A stretch of 64,000 bases of DNA from Terricaulis sp. (GTDB lineage Bacteria > Pseudomonadota > Alphaproteobacteria > Caulobacterales > Aquidulcibacteraceae), in contig JANPZV010000003.1 in assembly GCA_024707365.1 (NCBI GenBank), positions 62,001 through 126,000 of the forward strand, read 5' to 3'. The notes under the pieces are model-generated. The model made no database searches, was not told the DNA's origin, and saw nothing but the letters and a program-made list of their open reading frames with translations. A program made the position numbers and the translations under genes. Positions 56,441 through 64,000 of this stretch are shown piece by piece; within the stretch, counting starts at the first letter, position 1; the number at the start of each line of letters is the position of its first letter.

Positions 56441-57490
56441 CTAGACGGCTTTTGGACGCTCAAGATGGATGATGGAGACACTGGTTCCGGCGGCGCTGGA
56501 TTTGGTCGAGACGTGCGCGTCCAGCTGCGTGGCTAGCGCATTCACGAGGCTCGTGCCGAGTCCGCCCTTAACGTCTGCTGGGCCAAGATGGCTCTTGCCA
56601 ATTCCGTTGTCGGCGACCGTCAGGGTCCAATCCGATGATTCGGCCTCATAGGCGACAATTATGGCGCGACCCAGCTGCGGTGCGGGAAAGGCGTGCTTGA
56701 GCGCGTTGATAACCAATTCGGTGATGATCAGACCGAGGCTCACCGCCGCACTCGATGTTGTTTTGCCGCCGGACACCGTCACCGAAATCGCAACGGCGCC
56801 TTCTTCCTCGGGGATCATCGCGCCAGCGAGGCTGCCGCACAATTGCGTGAGGTAAAGTTCAAGCAGAACCGCCTCGGCGCTGGTGGAAGCGTGCAGTTGC
56901 TTTTGCACCGCGGCGACGGCCAGCACGCGCTTGTGCGCGTCGTGGAGGTACGCGCGCGTCTCTTCCGAGTTCACGGCGCGGGCCTTCATCAGCAGGATGC
57001 TGGCGATGATCTGGAGGCTGTTGGAGACGCGATGCTCCATTTCCTCCAGCAGCATCTGCTTTTGCTTGAGCAATTCGTCGCGCTCGCGCTCGATGGCGCG
57101 GCGCTGAGTGACGTCGTTGACGGTCACGAGCATCGCGCCGTCGCTGTCAGGCCCGAGCAGTTTGCGGACGTTCAGCAGAAAAATGCGATTGCCTATGCGG
57201 GGGAATTCACGCTCGACTTCGCAATCGCCGGCGACGCCTTCATCCAGCTTGGCGCGGTCGAAGAACACGCGCAGCGATGGGATGTCCCATTGTCGCTCGC
57301 CGAGCTCATAAAGCGAGCGGCCGAGCGTTTCCGATGGATCGACCTCGAAATCGCGGTAAAGGGATTGGCTGGCGACAATGACGCAAAGGTCTTTGTCGAG
57401 GACGAGAAGGGGTTCGCGAACCGTGTCTACAATCGCCTGCGCCAGCGCGTGTGAGGCCTCGATCCCCCGCTGAGGGGCGGATGACGGCAT
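56441..57490 (-). CDS. PAS domain sensor histidine kinase, HisKA_2/HWE type
   Basis: 349 residues from MPSSAPQRGIEASHALA. A PAS domain (LLVLDKDLCVIVASQSLYRD ... LVTVNDVTQRRAIERERDEL) leads through a coiled coil to the phosphoacceptor helix EEMEHRVSNSLQIIASILLM, typical of the HisKA_2 group, and an ATPase domain with N box LGLIITELVINALKHAF and the ADNGIGKSHLGP and GLGTSLVNALA boxes. No membrane helices, so it senses a cytosolic signal. No response regulator lies beside it; such kinases in alphaproteobacteria often feed the general stress response. Confidence 0.92.
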   Translation of the reverse strand: MPSSAPQRGIEASHALAQAIVDTVREPLLVLDKDLCVIVASQSLYRDFEVDPSETLGRSLYELGERQWDIPSLRVFFDRAKLDEGVAGDCEVEREFPRIGNRIFLLNVRKLLGPDSDGAMLVTVNDVTQRRAIERERDELLKQKQMLLEEMEHRVSNSLQIIASILLMKARAVNSEETRAYLHDAHKRVLAVAAVQKQLHASTSAEAVLLELYLTQLCGSLAGAMIPEEEGAVAISVTVSGGKTTSSAAVSLGLIITELVINALKHAFPAPQLGRAIIVAYEAESSDWTLTVADNGIGKSHLGPADVKGGLGTSLVNALATQLDAHVSTKSSAAGTSVSIIHLERPKAV

Positions 57491-57744
57491 GATCTGAACT
57501 TTCGAAGAATTGGTACTATGCGCCTCAAATCCTGAAACGCCTAAGGTATTCCATAAACAAGCGCGCTGCGCGTTGCTGTTCGCGGCTAACGAGGCCTTCC
57601 GCCTGCGCAGCTTCATGTGCGCCAATTGAAGTTGGGGCGGCGCACGCCCATATATTCTCAGCTGATCCACGCCGTTGCGGTCGGTCAGCCAATGAGCCGA
57701 CCTGATGCGAGGGCCTGAGCCCATTGCACGGTCAGATGTTCCCC

Positions 57745-57936
57745 ATGAATTATTCCATATGCCTGCTGGACAAAGCGGGGCGCACGCAGCGCACGCGGTT
57801 CGGCCCGTTTGACGACGATGTCGCCGCCCTGGCGCAGGCGCGGTCGGAAGTGCCTGACGCCGCCATCGTGGAAGTTTGGAAGGACGATCACTTATTGGCG
57901 CGTTTGTTTCGAGAGCCGCCGGAGGCTGCACTATGA
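57745..57936 (+). CDS. Small protein of unknown function
   Basis: 63 residues from MNYSICLLDKAGRTQRTRFG, with a regular beta-alpha-beta pattern (FGPFDDDVAALAQARSEVPD, AAIVEVWKDDHLLARLF). Start could be 57736. Overlaps the next gene by 4 bp (ATGA), so it belongs to a coupled small-gene series. No family recognised. Confidence 0.6.
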   Translation: MNYSICLLDKAGRTQRTRFGPFDDDVAALAQARSEVPDAAIVEVWKDDHLLARLFREPPEAAL

Positions 57937-58232
57937 TCCGCATCCCATCGGCATCGTCGCGCCGCCAAGCGAGCGATAGCTTGGCGGTTTGGGAAAACGA
58001 AGGCGGCGCAAGCAGGTTTTCAAACGTTGCCGAACTAGCCGCTTCGCCGCGTTGGACGCCGACTTACCCCGTCATTCAGGATGAGGCGCATCTTCACGGC
58101 GCGGATTCCGGCATTGCCGACAGGCATGTTCTGGGCGTGCTGCAAGTTTCGCTTGCGCTGCTTATCCCCGCGTTCGCGGCGATGTTGATCTTCTGGAACG
58201 GCTCCGGCGCGCAGCGCGGGTGGCTGGAATGA
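57933..58232 (+). CDS. Small tail-anchored-like membrane protein
   Basis: 99 residues with one hydrophobic segment near the C-terminus (VLQVSLALLIPAFAAMLIFW) and a soluble, hydrophilic first 70 residues. GGAGG sits about 9 bases before the ATG. Overlaps both neighbours by 4 bp. Unknown function. Confidence 0.65.
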   Translation: MIRIPSASSRRQASDSLAVWENEGGASRFSNVAELAASPRWTPTYPVIQDEAHLHGADSGIADRHVLGVLQVSLALLIPAFAAMLIFWNGSGAQRGWLE

Positions 58233-58711
58233 CGCGCTTCGACGGTGAACCAGGCAATCGGCGTCTGCTGTTGGCGTGCGGCGTCATGGCGCTTCTTGCG
58301 GGCGTCTCCGCTTGCGTTCCGCCGGCCGCGCCGCAAGCGCGGCGCGGTCTAACCAGTTCGATTGAAACGGTGGAGCGCGCTGAAACAGCGGCGGGCTTCA
58401 TCGTGCGCTTCGCGCCGGCTCATGCTTTAGGGCGCGCGCATGCGCTGCAAGGGGCTGGCCGCCACAGCGATGCGTCAACGCTCGTCCGCACCACGCTGCT
58501 CAGCGATACGGCGCTCCACGGCTTTTGTTTCGACCGCTTCACGCTCGGCGGCGCCGAGATTGTCTTGAACATATGCGCGCCATCAGCGGCGGATCAGACG
58601 GCGCCCGCGCAGCGCGTTTGGTTGGAACGGCTGACAAACATGCGCGGCGTCGCCTACGCCGAGCTGAATCTCGTCGCGCACGGTGCGAGCGCCGTTGCGG
58701 CGGAGGCATAG
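58229..58711 (+). CDS. Lipoprotein of unknown function
   Basis: 160 residues; signal ending in the lipobox-like VSAC, then a conserved-looking domain (ETVERAETAAGFIVRFAPAH, ALHGFCFDRFTLGGAEIVLN). Coupled to the previous gene by a 4-bp overlap, which suggests an envelope unit with it. No family recognised. Confidence 0.65.
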   Translation: MTRFDGEPGNRRLLLACGVMALLAGVSACVPPAAPQARRGLTSSIETVERAETAAGFIVRFAPAHALGRAHALQGAGRHSDASTLVRTTLLSDTALHGFCFDRFTLGGAEIVLNICAPSAADQTAPAQRVWLERLTNMRGVAYAELNLVAHGASAVAAEA

Positions 58712-58714
58712 TTT

Positions 58715-58891
58715 ATGGAGCGTTCCACATTCCAGATCACGCTTCGGCACGGCATCTGGCGCATCCTGCTGGATGGCCGTTTCTTCGGCGACTACAGATC
58801 GAGGGATCACGCGATGGAAGGCGCCGAGGAGGCCCGCCGCGCCATGGCCGCCGGCGGACGGCTCGCCAGCATTATCGTGACTGGGGAATAG
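58715..58891 (+). CDS. Small protein of unknown function
   Basis: 58 residues (MERSTFQITLRHGIWRILLD, GRFFGDYRSRDHAMEGAEEA, LASIIVTGE). Strand-strand-helix pattern reminiscent of short DUF2188-like proteins, but not certain. Lies 3 bp after the lipoprotein gene and overlaps the convergent nhaA by 20 bp. Confidence 0.55.
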   Translation: MERSTFQITLRHGIWRILLDGRFFGDYRSRDHAMEGAEEARRAMAAGGRLASIIVTGE

Positions 58892-60202
58892 CGAGCGGCT
58901 TTCGCGACGTCATCCAGAACAGCGCCGCCAATCCGCCTACGCCGGCGACGATCGACGCGGCCAAAATGCCGAGCTTCGCCGACACCAGCAAAGCCGGATC
59001 GAAGGCGAGTTCGGCGATGAACAGCGCCATGGTGAAGCCGATGCCGGTGAGCAGCCCGCCGGCGGCGAGCACCGGCCATGAGAGGCTTGGCGGTTTCATA
59101 GCCAGCCCCAGGCGCACAGCCAGATAACTGAAAACCAGCACGCCCAGCGGTTTGCCGATCACGAATCCGGCGAGCACCGCCACCGCGATTGTGGTGTCAA
59201 AGTTTGCGGAGGCTATGGGCACGCCGGCGTTCGCCAAAGCGAAAACCGGCATGATCGCGAACGCGACCCAAGGGTGAAGCATGATTTCGAGGCGCTCGAC
59301 CGGCGAGAGCGCTTCCTTGGTCGCAACACGCGCGCGCTGCAAATCCCGTCGCTCGTCGGTGTCGCCGCTCCAATGCTCGCCGGTGGGGCGCGCCAGAACG
59401 CGGCTTAGGATCGCACGCAGGCGGTTGTCGCTCACCCAGCCGCGCGCCGGCGTCATCAGCCCGAGCAGCACGCCGGCGAGTGTCGCATGGATGCCGGATG
59501 CGTCCAGCGCCAGCCAGATCGCGCCGCCGGCGAGAAAATAGAGCGCAATGTCGCGCACGCCGAGCCGCGCCATCAGCGCGACGCCCGCGAATCCAGACGC
59601 CGCGAGCGCGAGCGCCGGCCAATTGAGCGCGCCGCCATAACCGACCGCGACCACCATGATGGCGCCGATGTCGTCGAAGATGGCGAGCGAAAGAAGGAAA
59701 AGCCGCAGGCTCAGCGGCACGCGCGGGCCGAGCAATGCGAGGCACCCGATGACGAAGGCGGTGTCCGTCGCCATGACAATGCCCCAGCCATGCGCGCCCG
59801 CGCCGCCGCCCGCCAATAGGAGATACAGCCCGGCCGGCGCCGCCATGCCGCCGAGCGCCCCGGCCAGAGAGAGCGTCGCCATGCGCGGATCGCGCAATTC
59901 GCCCAGCACGATCTCGCGCTTCAGCTCCAGGGCGACGACGAAGAAGAAGAGCGTCATCAGCCCGTCATTGATCCAATGCTTCAGGGAGCGGGCGTATTCG
60001 AACCCGCCCACGCTGAGCCCTGCTTGCGTCTCCCAGAATCCGAGAAAGGCGGCTGACCAGGGCGAATTGAAAGCGCGACGGCGCAGATCGCGCAGAGCAA
60101 CAGAACGATTCCGGCGCCGGCCTCGATCCGCAGGAACCGCCCAGACGGTTCGGTGAAACGATCGATCGGTTCCTGAGGTAGCCGCCCGCTGTTTTCATTC
60201 AT
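58872..60202 (-). CDS. nhaA: Na+/H+ antiporter NhaA (one indel)
   Basis: About 443 residues, electrogenic sodium/proton exchanger. Motifs: LKHWINDGLMTLFFFVVALE, GWGIVMATDTAFVIG (ion-binding aspartates in helix 5), LLSLAIFDDIGAIMVVAV and GLLTGIGFTMALFIAELAF. The N-terminus MNENSGRLPQEPIDRF and first helix lie in another frame; a missing A near 60067 restores ALSNSPWSAAFLGFWETQAG. Start 60202. Confidence 0.94.
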
Positions 60203-60461
60203 ATTCGCGGCTTTCGCTTGTGAGGTTACAGTGGCGGGTAGGCGGCCTCCGCGCGGTGCAATGGCATGGCGAGCGTTGGTTCGGCTTTTGAGTGAAGCAG
60301 AAGCATAACATAGGTAGGCTCCGCATCGGAGGCGCGGCTAACGACTTGAACGTCTGCTTTGCAGTGGTTTGCCATTACCGGCCGTTCCTGATGCAGTGGA
60401 CGGCGCCCACCCGGCGGCGGTGAACCTGATGTAGGGTTCAGCTCCGTCAAAGGAGGGCGGC

Positions 60462-61491
60462 ATGCAGAACGTTGTCACAGTGGGTCTCGATATCGCGAAA
60501 AACGTGTTTCAAGCTCACGGCGTCGATGCCGAAGGCGGTGTCGTGTTCCGGAAACGCATAACGCGGGCAAAGGTCCGAGATTTCTTCGCAAGCCTGCCGC
60601 GGTGCCTAGTTGGCATCGAGGCATGCGCCAGCGCTCACCATTGGGCGCGGGAGATCGGCGCGCTCGGGCACGCGGTGAAGCTGATGCCGCCAGCGTATGT
60701 AAAGCCTTATGTGAAGAGCCAGAAGAATGATTGCGCCGACGCGGAGGCAATCTGCGAGGCGGTGACACGGCCGAAACATGCGCTTTGCCGAGGTGAAATC
60801 GGTGGAGCAGCAAAGCGTGTTGGCTATGCACAAGCTCCGCGCGACGCTGATTCGGCATCGAACGCGCGTGGGCAACAGCATCCGCGCGCATATGGCGGAG
60901 TTCGGCCTAGTGGCGCCGGTCGGCCGTATCGGGCTCGAAAGTTTGGTGCAGATCATCTGCGATGAGAAGGATGATCGCATCACCTCGATGGTCCGTCGCG
61001 CCCTGGGATATCTGGTCAACCAATTTGATCAGCTGCAGGCGCAGATACTCGACTGCGACCGTCAGGTGCTTGCATGGCATCGGAGCAACGAAACCAGTCG
61101 GCGGCTTGCAACGATACCGGGGATTGGGCCACTGGCGGCAAGCGCGCTCGCCGCCACGATCGGCGACGCAAAGACGTTCAAATCGGGGAGGGCTCTATCG
61201 GCTTGGCTTGGTCTTGTGCCGAAACAGAGCTCGACCGGCGGAAAGGAGCGCCTGGGCGCAATATCGAAGCGGGGCGACAGTTACTTGCGATGGCTGCTCG
61301 TCGCTGGATCGCTCTCGGTGATCCGCTACGCCCAACGCCATGGCACGAAGCGCCCTTGGCTCGTCAAATTGCTCGAGCGAAGAACATCTAAGGTCGCCGC
61401 AGTCGCACTTGCGAACAAGATCGCGCGGATGGTCTGGGCTTTGATGACCAGGGGTGAGAAATATCGCGAACCTGTATTGCAGGTCGCGTAA
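60462..61491 (+). mobile_element. IS1111/IS110-type transposase (one indel)
   Basis: About 342 residues. DEDD transposase: TVGLDIAKNVFQAHGVD and GIEACASAHHWAREIG in the N-terminal RuvC-like part, KNDCADAEAICEAVTRP, then after an A-run indel at 60774-60776 the joined NMRFAEVKSVEQQSVLAMHK and the C-terminal Tnp domain with IPGIGPLAASALAATIGDAK and GAISKRGDSYLRWLL, containing the catalytic Ser. The flanks likely carry the element ends; these families insert without ordinary inverted repeats at the tips. Confidence 0.92.
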
Positions 61492-61838
61492 CCAACGCGC
61501 GTCCCATCGCGGCGCGCTCAGAGGTTGGAAAGGGCGATCACGAAATCATGCAAAACCGGTCGAACCGGGGACCAGCCAAACCCATCTATCCCAGAGCGCC
61601 ATCGAGCGCGTGCTTTTGATCGGGATCTGGTCAGCGGATAGCATGAAGGCCAGCGGTGTTCGCGCTGCATCAACAGGCCGGACACATGGGCGCACCGACC
61701 GCCGAGTATGATGAGAGATTTTCCTTGCCAACAGGGTGCCGTCCACACATGGGATAAGCCGGCTTCCATGATGTAAGGCCGTTTGCGCTTCCGCGTTCTC
61801 GATCTGAGCCTAAAACGACCGGGGCGGCGGCATAACGG
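61492..61838. other. Non-coding right end of IS element, possible bridge RNA region
   Basis: 347 bases without a supported gene. In IS1111-type elements the non-coding RNA that guides the recombinase lies downstream of the transposase. The tail up to about 61760 looks like an IS1111 3' end rather than host sequence, but I cannot fold it here. Confidence 0.4.
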
Positions 61839-62063
61839 CTAAGGCGCCGCTTTCAGATAATAGCGAAATGGCTGATCCGCCGTGCCTTTGCCGCTGCGTC
61901 CAATTTTTCCCTGCAGGCGCCACCAGCGACAGTGACGGCCGATGTCAGAGACAGGCGCCCCCGGGATCTGTGCTGCAAGCTGCATTTCCGTTTGAGGATT
62001 GCTCTTGTGCTGAGCCAACACAATCAGAATGCGTGCGCGGAGTGGGATTCGCTGATCCTTCAC
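61839..62063 (-). CDS. Small winged-helix-like protein
   Basis: 74 residues with a helix-rich pattern ARILIVLAQHKSNPQTEMQL, AAQIPGAPVSDIGRHCRWW and a basic wing-like end RSGKGTADQPFRYYLKA. GTG start. May bind DNA; no family recognised, and it lies next to an IS element. Confidence 0.5.
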   Translation of the reverse strand: MKDQRIPLRARILIVLAQHKSNPQTEMQLAAQIPGAPVSDIGRHCRWWRLQGKIGRSGKGTADQPFRYYLKAAP

Positions 62064-62254
62064 GCTCCGTCTCTAGAGCGCCAAGTGGGGCGCGAGATCG
62101 TGATGATTGGCTTGCGCGAGGCAGCTGAGATCATAACGCTGTCCACAAACGACGCAGCGATTTAAGCGCTTGTGAGTGAAGACCGCGTCAACGGGCCTGG
62201 TGCGCAATTCCAGATCATGCGGAAGACGGCTGAGCGCCGCGGAAGGATAAAAAT

Positions 62255-62476
62255 TCATGATCGACCTACACACAGGTCGTCTAAGGATCGCGCAAGCTTG
62301 GTCTCCAGCTCATCACGCGAAATCGGCCTCGCCGAAAGGGTAAAAGCGTCAAACATTGTGCGATGCACGATCCAGTGCGCCTCGTTGATGTCCCCAACAT
62401 GCTTCATGGCTTTAGCGATCATTCGCTCGGACTGCTTCACGGTGTCTAATCGCCAGAGATCTGTGATTTTGGTCAT
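62255..62476 (-). CDS. Small hypothetical protein
   Basis: 73 residues (MTKITDLWRLDTVKQSERMI ... ARSLDDLCVGRS), helical, starting with an ATG preceded by GAGG. No recognised family or signal. Confidence 0.5.
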   Translation of the reverse strand: MTKITDLWRLDTVKQSERMIAKAMKHVGDINEAHWIVHRTMFDAFTLSARPISRDELETKLARSLDDLCVGRS

Positions 62477-62686
62477 AGGAGCCTCGGTACAGGCTCAAGG
62501 CCGTGCTCATTCGCGGCGAAAAGCGTGCATAATGTTGCGGGTTAAGACGCTCAGTATAGCGCATGAAGGGCGCGTGGTCGCGCCAAATCGGGCTCCTGCG
62601 CTTGATCTTCAGCATGTGCGCACCATGTTAATGAAGGCGTAATGCGCGCGCATGCGCGCTCGCTTCCCAAAAAGAGAGGTTGTTCC

Positions 62687-62887
62687 ATGGCGCAGACAAA
62701 GTTCAGCGCAGGGCAGATTGTGACTGTGGTTCAATCGGGCGCGTTCTCGGCAATGACCGGGGCTTATCATGTGGTTAGCGTTATGCCGATTGAGGGCGGG
62801 GCGCAGAGATATCGTGTGAAAAGCACCGGTGAAATGTTTGAGCGCGTTCTCGATGAAGTGCGCCTGGAGGCGATGCGCTATGATTGA
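62687..62887 (+). CDS. Small protein of duplicated pair, gene A (copy 2)
   Basis: 66 residues from MAQTKFSAGQIVTVVQSGAF, matching gene A at 51385-51585 over FSAGQ, then GAYHVVSVMPIEGGAQRYRV and FERVLDEVRLEAM. AGAGAGG precedes the ATG. Followed by gene B with an 8-bp overlap, the same geometry as copy 1. Confidence 0.75.
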   Translation: MAQTKFSAGQIVTVVQSGAFSAMTGAYHVVSVMPIEGGAQRYRVKSTGEMFERVLDEVRLEAMRYD

Positions 62888-63146
62888 AGCTCGCCAGATT
62901 TTGCTGAAATCGTTGAAGTATCGCGTCCAGGATGAGCGCGTACTGCGCAGGCTTGCGAGCGCGCTTGTGCTGCAATGGGACGAGCTAAGTGATGAATTTC
63001 AAGATCTGATCATTGATCAAGCCGCAATGGTCGAGGATCGAGAGCCCGAACCTGTTAGTGTGGAGGAGATCGAAGCTTTTGTACGTTCGGTCAAAACCAC
63101 TGCGATCGTGAAGCCGCGGCAAGCTGGTGAAGCGCCTGGGCAATAG
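62880..63146 (+). CDS. Small protein of duplicated pair, gene B (copy 2)
   Basis: 88 residues: VLRRLASALVLQWDELSDEF, QDLIIDQAAMVEDRE and IEAFVRSVKTTAIVK match copy 1 (51081-51392). The two differ in the N- and C-terminal ends, and copy 1 is longer. Function unknown; possibly a toxin-antitoxin-like or regulatory pair, which nothing directly supports. Confidence 0.75.
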   Translation: MIEARQILLKSLKYRVQDERVLRRLASALVLQWDELSDEFQDLIIDQAAMVEDREPEPVSVEEIEAFVRSVKTTAIVKPRQAGEAPGQ

Positions 63147-63314
63147 GGGCGATTGCCATGGACTTTCACATCGATGCCGCCTATATGGTTGTTATCGATC
63201 CTCGTCGCGTCACGCTTTGATCCCTCGCTGTCGCGCCGGTTATCTGCTGTTTCCCTCGAAAAGTCGTTGCTCGCGCGTATTGCCGCGCGGGCTCATTCTT
63301 ACTTGGAGACGGCA

Positions 63315-63524
63315 ATGGCCTCCGGTACGGTTAAGTTCTTCAATTCTCAAAAAGGCTTTGGCTTCATCGCGCAGGATGATGGCGGCAAGGACGTGTTTGT
63401 TCATGTTTCCGCTGTCGAGCGCTCGGGCCTGCGCGGGCTTGTGGACGGGCAGAAAGTGACTTTCGACCTAGAGCGCGATCGTCAAGGTCGCGATGCAGCC
63501 ATCAACCTCAGCGTTGCGGCGTGA
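63315..63524 (+). CDS. cspA: Cold shock protein, CspA family
   Basis: 69 residues from [20 protein letters not shown], with the RNA-binding motifs KGFGFI and [13 protein letters not shown] chaperone. GGAG 7-8 bases before the ATG at 63315 marks the start; longer in-frame extension reads through non-coding-like sequence. The next gene starts inside its stop region. Confidence 0.95.
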   Translation: MASGTVKFFNSQKGFGFIAQDDGGKDVFVHVSAVERSGLRGLVDGQKVTFDLERDRQGRDAAINLSVAA

Positions 63525-63769
63525 TTGTCGATCGCATTCCTGATCTCTCCGATATTGAATTGGAACGGCTAAACGCGAACGCCTTGCGTTTAGCGGAGTC
63601 AGGAACCTCAGCGCAGCGGGAGCAGGCGCTGGCGCTGCTGCCGTTGCTTGGCGCGGCGCTGGACACGCGCCGGCAAGCGCAAGCTGAGGCGCAGAAGACT
63701 GCGCGGCGCGCGACGCGGCGCAAAGCGGCGGTCGAGCAACAGGCAGAGGCGCCCGATGAGTATGATTGA
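63521..63769 (+). CDS. Small helical protein
   Basis: 82 residues, GTG start overlapping the cspA stop by 4 bp. N-terminal [20 protein letters not shown] and a helical, Ala/Arg/Gln-rich C-terminus. Coupled to cspA and to the fasciclin gene (ends inside it). Unknown; possibly nucleic-acid binding. Confidence 0.65.
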   Translation: MIVDRIPDLSDIELERLNANALRLAESGTSAQREQALALLPLLGAALDTRRQAQAEAQKTARRATRRKAAVEQQAEAPDEYD

Positions 63770-64000
63770 GGACGCCGCGCAGGAAGCAGGGCTTGGCGTG
63801 TTTGCTGAAGCATTGCGCGCGAGCCCGTACGGTGACGTGCTCGACGGTGGCGGGCCGTACACGGTGTTCGCGCCCACTGACGCCGCGTTCGCCGCATTCA
63901 CTCGTGTGCCGCTTGAGCAATTGTTGCATGGCGACGAAGTGTTGATGCGTAGGGTGATCGGCTATCATTTCGCTGTCGGCAAAGTGATGGCGCGCCGCTT
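63756..64000 (+). CDS. Fasciclin domain protein, 5' part
   Basis: First 81 residues of a FAS1 protein, cut by the window end. FAS1 box YTVFAPTDAAFAAF and the second part LMRRVIGYHFAVGKVMA are visible. No signal peptide at this start ([12 protein letters not shown]). Starts within the preceding gene. Confidence 0.85.
   Translation, partial: MSMIEDAAQEAGLGVFAEALRASPYGDVLDGGGPYTVFAPTDAAFAAFTRVPLEQLLHGDEVLMRRVIGYHFAVGKVMARR

Noticed and set aside
60226..60450. 74-aa minus-strand frame upstream of the IS transposase
   Set aside because: No start signal or family; probably chance in the IS flank.

Overview
The window is GC-rich bacterial chromosome (only promoters and a few accessory spots are AT-rich). 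Gene content points to an alphaproteobacterium, probably Caulobacterales or a relative. The pointers are a complete ccoO-Q-P-G-H-I-S run for cbb3 oxidase, a secreted GH67 alpha-glucuronidase with a LacI regulator and a TGGTAGCGCTAACG operator, a DUF3489/DUF2924/serine-recombinase module, and many small alphaproteobacterial-type proteins. The lineage is inferred from content, not from a marker gene.

Layout. 1-5.9 kb: 3' part of the cbb3 oxidase operon plus its copper and assembly factors. 6-11 kb: xylan/glucuronate locus (Gfo/Idh/MocA oxidoreductase, GH67, LacI). 11-21.1 kb: a ten-gene minus-strand operon, the most unusual part of the window. It joins a TerY-like vWA protein, a PP2C phosphatase and an atypical Ser/Thr kinase with a zinc ribbon to a PrsW-type intramembrane protease and six lipoproteins or single-pass membrane proteins. 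Three of those six share an N-terminal helical module and two share a C-terminal cysteine tail; the kinase and the protease share a C-terminal domain. I read it as a phosphorylation-controlled envelope-sensing or effector system related to the TerY-P triads. 21.4-23.4 kb: dusA, TauE/SafE permease, DUF1289. 23.5-27 kb: a small accessory island (small membrane protein, NYN nuclease, DUF5343, HicB-like pair, IS1595-type transposase) whose AT-rich promoter/operator blocks resemble one another. 27-43 kb: metabolism and repair (two acyl-CoA dehydrogenases, Ada-AlkA fusion, ogt, SDR, nucleoside transporter, GST, CHAD, thioesterase, uracil-DNA glycosylase, hydrolase, methyltransferase). 43.3-47 kb: FbpABC-type iron transporter with a perfect 9-1-9 Fur-like palindrome upstream. 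47.1-50 kb: tRNA-Val(CAC) and the recombinase module. 50-60 kb: transglutaminase, a cysteine-repeat secreted protein, GT4 plus GH130 carbohydrate genes, an HWE-type histidine kinase, small envelope genes, nhaA. 60.4-61.8 kb: IS1111/IS110-type element. 61.8-64 kb: small genes, cspA and a truncated fasciclin protein. An overlapping two-gene pair occurs twice, at 51.4 and 62.8 kb, in opposite orientation.

Sequence quality. About 27 apparent single-base indels, most of them in homopolymers, split otherwise well-conserved genes (fbpB alone has four). This pattern fits uncorrected long-read consensus better than decay, so split genes are reported here as single joined genes with the indel position given.
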